64,000 nucleotides of DNA from Flaveria trinervia. Taxonomy: Eukaryota > Streptophyta > Magnoliopsida > Asterales > Asteraceae. The stretch lies in assembly GCA_025506515.1 (NCBI GenBank), contig CM046452.1, forward strand, positions 102,082,559 through 102,146,558, in the 5' to 3' direction. The notes under the pieces are model-generated. The model saw only the letters and a program-made list of their open reading frames with translations. It was not told the origin of the DNA and made no database searches. A program made the position numbers and the translations under genes. Within the stretch, counting starts at the first letter, position 1, and the number at the start of each line of letters is the position of its first letter. Positions 23,154 through 34,888 of this stretch are shown here, piece by piece.

Positions 23154-26100
23154 CTATTTGTTTGTCAAATTTCTTTTTCTTCGATCCTCAAACTCTTGAA
23201 ATCCTTCCATCTGAGAGTAAATGCTATTTGTTTAGACCATATGCTCACACTTTTGAGTTTTGTGGTTAAAACTGAATATTAGTGAATCAAAGATCACCTG
23301 TTGGAATTGATCCATAGATATGGGATTGCCATGCAATGAAATATTCTGTAAAGTCTTGCATTCTTTCAATAAACTTGGAGGAATCTGTAGATGAAAGATG
23401 CAAAAAGATTCATCAAAACGAATTAGTTTTCCTATTAAAGATTAATAATTTCAAAGAAAGCTACCTGTTTCAGATTATTATGGTCTAAGCACAGTGACTT
23501 CAGATGAACAAGGCTGCAAACCGAAGTAGGAAGTTCTTCAATGGAATTTTCTGAGCCAAAATAAATAAATAGAGAGAGAACCATGAAACTTCTAAAGTTC
23601 GACTGGCATAAAGGTATAAAACATAAAGAAAAATGAAAAATACCATTTGCTTGTAGTTCTTCCAAAGAAAAGCAGCTCCCTATAGAATCTGGAAGAGCCT
23701 TAAGTTTATTTTGTGACACATTTAATAGCAACAGCTGCATTTAAAAAGCAAAAAAAAGTTTATAACTGAAATATGCAATACGTGAATTGCATTGACATTT
23801 GGAATATCTAATGTGAGACGCCATAAAACTTAATTGGCTAGAATAGATTGCTTAAAAACTTGTATTCAAATATAGAAATAAACAGTGAGATGCTATTACA
23901 GCTACTTACATTGCGCAGGCTTCCCAAGGTTTCAGGCAGGCTGGTTAGAAGGTTTCCAGATATAGATAACCGCTCAAGTCTCACCAGTTGACCCACTGAA
24001 CATTAAAGCATTAAGAGAATAAGAAAGAATATCAATAATGATGACAAAAAAGCACACAAACGCATACACACATGCGTGCAGACAGATGATCAGGAATCAG
24101 AATATAATATGAAGGGTTTTAAACTAAAAAGCATAGAAAAGCTTGTTTCAATTTCTATCAGTTAAGGGTAGCGTGACGTTTTCTCTTTGTAATGAAGTAA
24201 AAAAGAAGAAGAATAGTTTGTCTCCCATGCTCTCCTCTGTTGGCGACGATGCCATCATTTAAACCATTGCTGCCACCACCAATGGGGCTATGCTGCTATC
24301 GGCAGCGGCTCTCGCCTCTTCCACCCTCCTCTTCACCATCAACTCTAGAAAGTAGAAACAATAGCCCAATCAGACAATCAACTAGAGCTTCGCTGAAAAC
24401 GAGGACACCGATGGTTCTCTTGCTACGGTCACTGTTGTTGTCGACTAGGGCTTATGACCACGCTGTCTCCTCCTTGCCCAGAATTTACACACTCAGACGA
24501 AGACGACGGTGCTACAACCCCAGCCCTAGAACTCATTAACGGTATAGTTTCCAATTTTGGGGTTGAGATTAGAAAGCGACAATAAGGTAGAGATGTTACT
24601 AGTGCTTTAACAAATTGCAATTTGCATAGGTTTGTATTTTTGTTACAAGTTTATGTTTTTAATTAGTGGCTTTTAGTGTTCATGCAGCAGTTAGGAAATT
24701 ATAAGGATATGGTTGATTGAAAGAACAGCATATATTTTCAGTGAATTTTCATTGTCCATCAACTTTGTATAAATGTGCATCACCTATCCATAGCTTTTTA
24801 TAATCAATACAAAACTGATGACCAATTTTGTATTTGTTGCATATCATTTTTATGCAACAGTTAGTTTGTGCATCATTTCCTTCAACAATTATAATCTTAG
24901 TTCTTTCTTCAACATTTGACATTTACTCATTCTTGCATTTGATTTTTGTTGCGCATCAAATTTGATTAATGTGATTAATTTTTGTTGCGCATCAAACTGA
25001 TGACCACTTGTCTTCCTTGATCTAGTGAATCCGATCGCTAGAAATCTTTCCTACCCTTTTTAGCCTAGCTTCCTTTAAGCATATTCATCAACACACACAG
25101 ATATGTGTGTGTGTAGAGAGAGATTATAGTATCATACACATGGATAAAAGTACCTTCATCAGGAAAGGTGGTAAGTCTATTTCCATCAAGCATGATAAAT
25201 CTTATAGACTGAAGTTTCCCGATATTCATTGGAAGACGCTCAATTACATTATTCGCCAAAATCTATAAAAGAAGCTGCCACCGTGTCAGATATTAAAATC
25301 TTAAAGGACAAAAAGAACTACAATGCTCAGTTACTATTTGCAAGTTATCATTAGAAAATACAGATATAATAAGTTTTAAGAGAATGCAGATATAAGGATG
25401 GAGATGTTCAGTTCATACCAGCCTCTGAATACTTATTAGCTTGCTGATCTCCTCTGGGACATCAACTGCAGTAGCCACAAGACAGAAATTATGAGTTCAT
25501 GTTTGGAGTCTAGAACATTTCTTAAGCATGATTAATTAAGAAAATTGGAGTAACGATAAGAAAAATTACAAAACATGTATCATTAACTGTTAGCTTATGC
25601 ATTTCACTATAATCTGCAACATCAGTTACAGCAGTTAAAATGTATATTCTAACCTTATGCACAGTTGCACACCATCAAGGAATCAAATGATATTCCAAAT
25701 AGAAATTATTACCTAATTTATTGCGTGTTAAATCAAGCGTCCGTACAGATCTTCCAAGATCTAGCACTTCATCTGGAAATGACTGTTTCACCAATCACAC
25801 CAAATCAATGCATTATTAGACATCATACCTCATAATTTAATTCCATGAAGTCATGTTCCAAATCATAATCACCAAACCTCCAAGCAAGTTAGCTACAAGA
25901 CAGGACATTAAGTGACCCATGCAACTCAATTATCATACACCACTATTGATTTTAAACCCCAAATCTTTAATCTTAACAACAACAAAATCTCAGTTTTGAT
26001 TCTTATTTAGGATAAATTCAGCCCCTGAAATAACATATTCTTTCATCTTGCCTTTGGCACTTGGGCAACTCAAATATGTGACAATCCCCTATCATTCAAG

Positions 26101-26605
26101 CATACGATTCCACTCAAACATATAAACAGATCCAAAACTTCGTCCAGTTCATTATATATTAGGTTTACTCAGTTCCATCCACAAATAGTAAAGTGCATAC
26201 TTGTTAAAAACCCTTTCACTTTCGCAACTTCATAATTTCAAAAACCTAAAACCATATCCGTACATGTTAACTTAACAGCAAATAACCTATCTAATTTGTT
26301 AATCGGTTAATGATGCCTTATTTGGATTGTCCCTTTAAACAACAAAACTCCAATCAATCGCACAAAAATAAGACAAAAGCCTACAACTCCTATGTTCCTA
26401 CAAACCTCATCAACACAAAGCATCAATTCCAAATATCAACTGCAAAAACGTAACAAACAAACAAACAAACAAACAAACAGAGTGGATTGAAGATGAAAAT
26501 CTAGACCTTCAATTTTCCATCCTGTAAGGCTACAATGCCAGTGGCGCGCCATCTGGAGAGACGGCTGGCTTTGGAATCGGCGTTTTTGCTGGCAAAACAG
26601 CCCAT
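23154..26605 (-). CDS. LRRC57-like leucine-rich-repeat protein, frameshifted C-terminus
   Basis: Nine exons: 26507-26605, 25713-25782, 25419-25465, 25154-25262, 23910-23995, 23644-23734, 23465-23550, 23298-23384 and 23154-23210. All junctions are in frame and give 243 residues. The protein begins MGCFASKNADSK, an N-myristoylation/palmitoylation context (Gly2, Cys3), so membrane attachment is likely. About eight LRRs of the Ras-group type follow (LxxLxLxxNxLxxLP), for example LLLLNVSQNKLKALP and LKSLCLDHNNL. It matches the small plant family of Arabidopsis At5g07910, about 260 residues and similar to animal LRRC57; its molecular role is unclear. In the last exon the reading frame passes from MEGFQEFEDRR into KRNLTNK and a TAG. 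The family's usual tail (FDKQIDSNV...GLDEGVD) is present one frame over, ending at 23101. Intron 4 (23996-25153) is unusually long. Confidence 0.85.
24170..24620. other. GC-rich segment inside LRR-gene intron 4
   Basis: Within the 1.16-kb intron between 23996 and 25153 lies a stretch of clearly higher GC than the rest of the intron. It contains a 99-codon open frame on the plus strand (from 24240) rich in Pro, Ser, Arg and Leu. I recognise no domain. It could be an inserted gene fragment or the core of a GC-rich mobile element like the three described elsewhere in the window, but no terminal repeats could be found. Confidence 0.35.
26455..26479. repeat. (AAAC)n microsatellite
   Basis: About six AAAC units in intron 1 of the LRR gene, close to the exon 1 donor. 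Confidence 0.9.
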
Positions 26606-27198
26606 ACGAGTAACAGACGGCTTGAGATTTGGACCAATGAAAGTTTAATCGGCGGTTGAAGAAGGTGGAGTCGTTGGAAGAAGATGACGAAATTAGCGAC
26701 GACTTTTAGATCGGGTTATTGTTGTGGTTTTGGCCGGTGATGTGATAGGCGCACCGGTTTAACTCGGTCCACAGGCCGCGCCAAACTAACGCTAGACCCG
26801 ATGTAGATTGACGTGATAATTTTTTTATTTTCGATATATTTTTATAAGTTTATTGATTTACTCATTTTCCATAAATGTTACAGAAACTTGAGAGAATGAT
26901 TCTGAATCTTTTGTTTATTTTTTTTAATTATAATTTAAAACCCTAAGATGACAATAATAAAAATATATCGTGTTTAAATTGATAACTTGATATGTTAAGT
27001 TTATTTATGCATTATATGAATTTACATACGTGTTGTTTTGATCTATTATCTATACATGCTATGAAATTTTAAGAGAAAAGAAAGTGTTTTATTAAGTAAT
27101 TAAAGGAAAAAGTTCATTTAATCTAGTATGATTATATATATCTTTCATTTAATTTTTAAAAATAATTTAATGATTTTAATTGTTTCCTACATATTATC

Positions 27199-27200
27199 AT

Positions 27201-27245
<45 letters not shown>
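27199..27245. repeat. (TA)n microsatellite
   Basis: A TA dinucleotide tract directly abutting the left end of the MITE-like element at 27249. Confidence 0.95.
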
Positions 27246-27248
<3 letters not shown>

Positions 27249-27685
27249 GGGGTAACTTTATAAAATAGTAATCAAGTTTTGAAATTGTTCTAACTAGATC
27301 ACTCATAAAGTTTTTTGTTCAAATTAGATTACTTATAAGATTTTTGTTCCAATCAGATCATTAAAATTTCAGAATTGTTCTAATTATATCATTTATAAGA
27401 TGCAAAAATTTAGAAAAATAAAGTTTTTTAAAAAATATCAGTATTATTTATAAAAAAATCTGAATTATATTAAAAAAATTGTGAATTATTTAAATAATAA
27501 AAAATATGAGTGACCTGATTATAACACTCTTAAAAATTTAATGATTTGATTGAAACAAATAAAAATATTAGTGACTCAGTTGGAACACTTTTAAAACTTT
27601 AATGACCTTATTCGAACAAATAAAAATATAAGTGACTTAATTAAAACGCTATTAAAACTTGCTTACTATTCTATAAAGTTTTCCC
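27249..27685. mobile_element. MITE-like element, family B, copy 1
   Basis: The ends are long imperfect inverted repeats of about 45 bases: the left begins GGGGTAACTTTATAAAATAG and the right, read inward, GGGAAAACTTTATAGAATAG. The interior repeats sentence-like units containing AATTAGATCACTTATAAG with variations. There is no coding capacity. Related ends occur at about 37430-37498 and 49845-50289. A clean target duplication could not be assigned. Confidence 0.6.
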
Positions 27686-28306
27686 TTTTTTTAACTTTAC
27701 AAAAAACCCTCACATAATAATATATATTAATCAAGTTATGTTTTTGTCAATACACTTTTATCGAAGGAAAAGAAAACATAAAGTAAGACTATGTGTTATA
27801 TTTTTTTGTAAAATTAGATAATATTAGACTATGTGTTATACTTCTGTAAAATAGTAAGTGTAGGTGATATGACATGACCTTAGGGTGTGACACATCACCT
27901 CCTTTGGACGTAAGAGGGGCGCGACGTGACTGTGGACATGAGTGTTGCCTCCTTACCTTAGCTAAAACCACCAAAACTTATGTCATATGGGCTTCATTTC
28001 ACCCATGTCCCATGTGGCCATGCGCGAACATAACACTAATATAATCTTTATGAGTTGGCTAACATCATATTCATATAGGAACAAAAAAATTTTGGCACAA
28101 TGATTTTTATCATCCAGCTTTAAAACGGAATTATCTATCTTCAATGTAAACTTAAAGAATATAAATACGATAAGTAAATAAATATAGTTTTTACAACCAT
28201 AACCATAAGATGACAAAATGATTAAGACATAAAAAGATTACACACGTATGACAAATGATCATGATACAAAAGATCTCCCATGTTTGTTTTTCATGTTCTA
28301 GATTGT

Positions 28307-28322
28307 ATCGAGCCGGCTCGAT
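28307..28322. repeat. perfect 16-bp palindrome
   Basis: ATCGAGCCGGCTCGAT is fully self-complementary. Its core AGCCGGCTCG is identical to part of the palindromic patch at 7682-7695. Confidence 0.85.
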
Positions 28323-28728
28323 TTTTCAGATTTATCGAGTTTTTTAAACAATCCTGTTAAAAAGATCCTCAACAATAACTCACTGATCACTCTCCTATAT
28401 CAAAGTCTTCACTCAAACATAAAACTATAAATAAGCAGTGCACATAGTTGAGTTCAGAATCGATTATACATTTTGCCTTGCAAATGTTATCATTCGGATG
28501 GGTCCAACTACTTACATAACCACATTTTTTCTACTATTTTCTACAAATGAAAATGCATAATGATGGTCAAGTCTCACTGTTCATAGACTCTTGACCAGAC
28601 TAAACACAAATACAATCATCAAACTTGCCATTTACTTTCAGTTATTTTACACTTGGAAGTTAGAACTCGTGATTTACGTATAGATGCAAACAACACTACC
28701 AGTTTCACAAGGTACACACAAAGATGCA

Positions 28729-31700
28729 TCATTTACAGCCTGGGGCATCAAAGTTTGGAAATCGTAGAAACTTGATAGACAGAGGAGCAATGGAAATAGG
28801 AGAATCAACTTTCACCAACGCTGGTCTAAGACTTGGGATATCTCCATCCTCGGTAACCTGTAATGGAACGCCATTTAAAAGCATTGTTTTACTTTGTATA
28901 TTTCCACGTCGTGGTGTTAAGTGGTATTCCTCACGTGACAACTTTTCATCTGTTGATTTTGATCCGACCCATGAAACTGTTGTCTTGAGACCATGAACAA
29001 ATGATGTCTTCTTTTCTAACGTTTTGTGTTGAGTTGTATGCAGATTCATGTTGAGGATGTTGTGAACGCTGAGTGTGAAATGAGTACGGTTACTTAGGTT
29101 GATTAGAAGCAAAGTTATACCCGGCTGCAACAAATAAACAGCATATTAGAAGTATGATATCATTTGCTCCCTCAGTCCCACATTTAGAGAATACTGATTA
29201 ATATTAGTATTATTTGAGGCCAAACATGAACATGAACTTACTTTCCCTTTTGAACAATGAGCATAAGTGCGTAAATGTGGTGCAATGTTTATTCTATCAA
29301 CAGCAAGAACTCCTGTACCCATAAGCCGATGCCAAAGGAGTGCACTGCTTCAATGCATATACTTTAGTGAACCAAGATGATCATATTTTAACCATGTTTT
29401 CTAGGATAAAAACAAACATCCTTGCCTGTAGTAATCAGGGTTAGGTATGAATGTTGTTTTGTTTAGAAGACCATAATTTCCACCAATTAATGTTTGTCGG
29501 CAATATACTTTCGTGTGATATTTGGCTGCCATTCCAAGCTGGTCCAAGTACCTAAAATATTCAAATTAATATGAAGTGCTTGACCTTGGAGTTGAATAAC
29601 TAAACTTAGGGAAGTTTAACTTCATAACCAAAAGCCATCACAATTGTGAAAAGAATCCATATGAAAATTAAGGCAAAAAATTCATACTTAGCCATTGACC
29701 ATAGAAGTAAAAGTGGACCTAGAAAGTGTGTAAACAGATGATTACCAGAAGCTATCTACAAAACTGTCTGAAACATGAAGACCGCCACTGTTGTAGGCCC
29801 CACCAGATTCCCCAATCCAAGCAGATGCCCATGGGCCATCTGTGTTAATTGTTTGTTGAAGACTAGTAAACGTGACTGATGCCCGACTCAAGAAATGGGG
29901 ATCTAAAATCTTCTTTACCAAGTTTCGATCAACACCTGTCCAAAAGAAAGAACTCACTGTTGACTTTTATAGTCAAACCTAGTACTGCTCTAGTTCAAAG
30001 CTAGCAATGAATCTTTCTGTATTTTCATCTCCTACATATCTATATTTTTATGTAGTAAAACGCAACTATCAATATATCTATAAAAATCAATGCTACTTAT
30101 CAATCTTGAAGTTGAAAATTTACTTAATTGACAATCAAAAGTCACACATATAAAATTGATATCAGTAATCAAACCAACACAAACCTGGGCCTAGATTGTA
30201 CATATGGTGTGTCATTACATCAACAATCTCTGAACCCGAAGTTTGAAGAAGCTTAGCAAACCACTGTTTATCAAAAAAACCTCCTGGTGCCACCAGCAAA
30301 GGCTTTGGCCGAAATTGCCTGTATAAATCATCAATTATACCCCTGAGTTCAATTACATCACTCCCATACTGCTCAGCATATACCATTGCACCAATTCCCT
30401 TACCACTTAACTCATTTCCTGCAGCAATTATTCCCATTAATTTGTAATAATTAAAGATGAAAAAGCATATAAATACAGTAAATTATGCATGATTGCGACT
30501 GAGTGCTAACAAAAACAAAGAAATATAATAAATAAATGTCAACTAAAATATACCAAACTCCCATGAATCAATCTGATACCCTTTGGATATTGTATACTTC
30601 ATGAAATCACGGGCGTTACTAGAATTCCAATCTCCACCCCAAACACCCCTTTTAATTTGTTGTCTCCCATGGAGTGCATTCAAGCCAAATGTCACAAGAG
30701 CTCTACAAACGAAACATTTCTTTTTTTAGCATTAAAGTATTAGTTTGAACTTATTTAAAGATGGAGTTTCTACAATTAGAAATCTACCTTGTTTTGTTGA
30801 AGAACATATTTAATTCATCCCACCTACTCATGGGAAGACAACCTTTAGAGAAACCAAACAGTCCTCCTTTTGTTTTTTTGAACGGGCGGCAAGGTCCTGA
30901 GTAACTACCAACATTATACATTACTTGGTCTTGTAAGGAACCGCCAACTCGTATTCTCATGCGTTTAAAAGCTGTTGTTGTCATTTTAATATTTTATTTT
31001 AGTGAAAGTGGTTACTTTACAAGACAACATAAACAAATATTGAAACTCAATAAACCCAAAAGAATAACAAACCTTGAACCGCTTTGGCTAGAAACGGATG
31101 AGATAAATCCTGAAAATATTGAATTGTCACACAGTAAAAGGTTTATAACTACAAGATGTTTTAGTATAAGATTTGGTCTTACAATGATGGAAGCATGGAT
31201 CCTTTTACTTATCGATAGGTCAGTTAAGGTTACGTTATATCTTGCACGATTCAAATGGATAAAATAGCAAATTTGTCCAAAAAGAAAACAGCTCAAATGG
31301 ATCAAAAAGACCGAAAGTTCCCAAAGTGTATAATGTATAAAACCTCGTAAATTTATCCAAAAGAAATTATTAGAGCCGAAATAAGATAACTTTTGTAATC
31401 ATATTTGTCACGCTAACTATTCACAAAAAAACTAATTTTTTTAATAGAAGTTGGTTGTGTACCAAAAAGAACAGGTTTCGATCTGAAACTTTTTTCAAAA
31501 GTTATTGAGATAGAACATTTTGGCACCGGTACACAAACTTTTTTGTGCTTTAAAACATGACTTTCGGTGTTTTATACACATATATTCTGTGGGATATACT
31601 TCTTTTTTTCATAATTAATGTTTCATCCTTCTAAGAGAACATATTATTACAAGGGTTAACTGTCAACACATGCTAGACGTATTTTATGTAGCAGTTATAT

Positions 31701-32023
31701 CATGCAATAAATACCAACATCATGTGAAAAAGAAAAAAAAATTTGCTTGACAATATGTTCATTTGATACTTATCATCTTTTTGTGACAAAAACCTCTTCT
31801 GGAACATGCTTACCAGATTCAAAGCAGATGAAGATCCCCATGGACATTGGCGGTAATCACACTTCTTATCCGGCCACCAATCGATAGTAGCACATATATA
31901 ATTTGCATCCGTATGAGTCATCGGTAAACTCCCATTAATCACAAGATATGACTCTTCATCATTTTGTGCCAAAATCACAGAAATTGATGCTAGAATAAGA
32001 ACAAATGAAGTCCAAAACTCCAT
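28729..32023 (-). CDS. heparanase-like beta-glucuronidase, GH79
   Basis: Nine exons: 31814-32023, 31073-31109, 30788-30971, 30554-30702, 30185-30418, 29746-29935, 29426-29551, 29242-29344 and 28729-29124. They join in frame to 542 residues, the usual length of plant heparanase-like proteins (Arabidopsis GUS1-3 type). The first ~20 residues form a signal peptide (LILASISVILAQ), so the enzyme should be secreted or vacuolar. There it would remove glucuronic acid from substrates such as arabinogalactan proteins (family knowledge). The GH79 clan-A catalytic pair is visible: acid/base Glu196 in GNELSGKG and nucleophile Glu314 in WIGESGGAYNSGG. Conserved RIRVGGSLQDQV and GLFGFSKGCL blocks are intact. 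Intron 7 has a GC donor (TACAG/GCAAG) in place of GT. No disabling change is seen, so the gene looks functional. Confidence 0.93.
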
Positions 32024-32048
32024 TAACGAATCAACTACAAGCTTCTAC

Positions 32049-32527
32049 CTGTAAGAGACGATTAATACAATAGCCTAAAGAGTTTTTCTAGAAAGTTGAT
32101 GATAGAACTGAACAAAAAACAAGAAAGAACCTGATTATTTTCTAATCTCTAATAATTAGGTGTAAAAGTAGGTGTTCATGAACAGTCTGATCTATCAACA
32201 AATCCAATTAAATTTTACCCTTTTTAGCAAAATCCCATTTAATAATAATCGAAATTTCAGTGTTTCTGGTTTCAAATGCCTTTTCAACTACTATATAAAC
32301 CCTAAAAGTAGAAGCAAAGCTATCAAGAGATCAATTCTTGACTTTAAAGAAACACACTACTTAATACCTACAAAATCAAATCCCAGTATGGGAATCACAA
32401 GGGTTTAAATTTTAAAACAACAACTAACACTGTACACCCCATACCATTAAACGTAATGATAACAAGACAGAATAAATGAAGCGTTAACAAGATTAAGCAA
32501 ATTAAGAAACCCAGATGATAATTTAAC
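32049..32527 (-). other. possible 5'-leader intron of the heparanase-like gene
   Basis: On the minus strand a donor (CCACAG/GTTAAA) at 32527 and an acceptor (CTTACAG/GTAGAAG) at 32049 bracket this segment just upstream of the start codon. Inferred from splice signals only. Confidence 0.45.
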
Positions 32528-34888
32528 CTGTGGAAGTGATTAAACGACAACTCAAGCGGTTTTACTCTGTTTCATCAGTGTTCAAGCTTTCAATTGGTGC
32601 GTTTTAGGGAAATGGACCTGAAAATCGTATGATGGTTTTATGTTTGGGGGTTTAGGGTTTAGCAGAGTAAAAGAATACAGATGGGTCATTTCAATCGCAT
32701 GATTTTGATAATAGGACGATGATAAACCTTCAGGGCTTCAGCTGGTGCGTGTGTGTTCATGAAATTTGTAAGGGAATCAGGTATTTGGTGAGATCGAAGG
32801 AGGTATTTGTGACGCTTTAACAGATATGCTTTCATCTCCCGCTAATTTTACTAAAATTAGAATTGCAAACGGAATGAATTTGATGTTCGTCACACCACCC
32901 GAAAACATTGTATGTACATGACATCAATAAGATTATAAGTTTCTTATGCCTATCCTTTTGATGAATAAATAATATTTGAGTTGATATATTTTATTTGTTT
33001 AGTTAAAAAAAAAACTCGTACAATAAACAAGTTGATCTATCAACTGACCAACCTATCCTTTTACGATTCTTTCTGCCAGTAAATTACAACCCACCAATTC
33101 ATATTTGATATGATCACCACATTTACAAACATCATTGAGATGTTTAAGAATTTGAGATCTCTTCACATTGAGCCTAGTATTGTTTAAGAGAAGTATGTTG
33201 GTTGTAACTGAAGTCGAATGATAAACCTAAACTAGAGAAAGCTTAACTAATTATTACACGGAGTAGAAGAATCCGATACATTTTCTACTAATGTCGTAAT
33301 CTCATGTAGTTTATTGTGTTCCTATTAGCAAGCATGTAATAGTTATTTAGTTTCTAGTTTTGATTATCCATCAAAATATTAAATTTTAATGAAATGATTT
33401 TCATAAGTTCTTTAATTGTTTGATCTATCGTGTTCTTATTTGCTTATGTATTTACCGGCCACACTTGTTTATTTTCTCCTGAACAAAAATAATTTCTATC
33501 TTTTAAATGAACGTCTTATCGTTTAAAATAAATAACCAAATTTCACAACGATTTCTCATAACATCTGGTTTTTACGAAGTACTTATATTAATAAATTTTT
33601 AATTGCCTTTTCAAATGATATGACCTAAATTTCTATGTTGAAGCCTTATATTTCGATTTTAGTAGGCCATCCAACTTTTGGTTGATGTAGTTTGTTGAGA
33701 GTAATCATCTTCTGAACTTGCTAATTGTTGAGAGTAATCATTTCCTTTTTTATCACTTCCCCCCTTCAATTATATCATATAAAAACTAAGGACGGTGCCC
33801 CTCACATTTCTATGGTTCATTGAACAATACCGAAGTACAACAAGTGAAGAGCAACTTACAACATTAACTCCAGGATTTGTTATTTTTATTTTTATTTTTA
33901 AACCGCCAATGTTTTATTTAATTAAGTTTCATTCCAACAAACATATTAAATTGCAAGTTGTCGCATTAGGTTGTGTGCGTGCACAAACAAACGCGTGTTC
34001 GACTCTCACGGGACCTCCGGGTTGGTTATCCACTCTCTTCTTACTTTAATTTTTTTGGTTGCTTTTTCTAAATTTATTTTGTTTGAGTTTTAGTTTTTGT
34101 GTTTCTTTTACTTTAGTATAAATTAGATTATTTGAGTTTTTCTAACAAATTGTCAGTTGAAAAATGCTTATATCAACGCCTGGATGTTAGATATTTTAAA
34201 GTTTTCGTCCCCTTCCCCCTTGGGTGTTTTTTAAAAGTTCTTTTTAATTATTTTGTGTTTCTTTAAATTTTTTTCTTTTGGTTCATTTCTACTATTTATT
34301 TTCGTTTCATAACGAATTGTATGTTGTGACGCGGTAAAATTTTAAACAGTTTGGTATATGGGTTTGCATCTCTCTCATTCTTTCATATAAATATCACGTG
34401 TTTCTCTTATATCCTTTTAATTTTCATATAATTCCAGACTACTCAATTCAATACACTAGGTCTTTACAACTCATTTTCTCTAATAATCGGCATTTTCCTA
34501 AAAATAAAAAGTAAAAAATCCATAACACAACATTAAAATTACTAGAAAATTAATCAAGTAACCTCATATAAAAGCTAGGAAAACTTTAGAAAAAGGTTAG
34601 GTAGATGACTTTGTAGTTTAGACATAAAAAAGTGAGATACTTTGCCTCCGTACATTCCCAACACGTACCATTTCAATTTCATCTCAATTTTAACAAACAT
34701 AAATTGATCACTTGAATTGACACCCACCACGTGACTCTTTCTTTGCCTTGTTTCACTATACATAAACACCTACGATGTCTTCCTTCTTAGGGTTTCTCCA
34801 TCATACAAAACCCTTCATCCACCATCATCATTTCTTCGTTCACAATCATACATTATCGCGTTCGTAAGAGTTTTTCCGAGAAAGAAGA
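32528..34888. other. divergent intergenic region between heparanase-like and remorin genes
   Basis: The genes on either side point away from each other, so this 2.4-kb stretch holds both promoters. No gene or clear repeat is seen in the middle. A weak tRNA-like patch near 33960-34030 was considered and rejected. The remorin side ends in a leader starting with ATACATAAACACC-type sequence around 34757. Confidence 0.5.

Larger units (their letters stand above)
26606..28728. other. spacer between LRR and heparanase-like genes
   Basis: The first ~150 bases are the leader and promoter side of the LRR gene. No coding gene is seen after that. It holds a TA microsatellite (27199-27245), a MITE-like element (27249-27685) and a perfect 16-base palindrome (28307-28322). 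The last few hundred bases are probably the 3' untranslated region of the heparanase-like gene. Confidence 0.6.

Noticed and set aside
33960..34030. tRNA- or SINE-like patch with GTTCGACTCTC
   Set aside because: The B-box match is partial, no A box lies at the right distance, and no cloverleaf folds.
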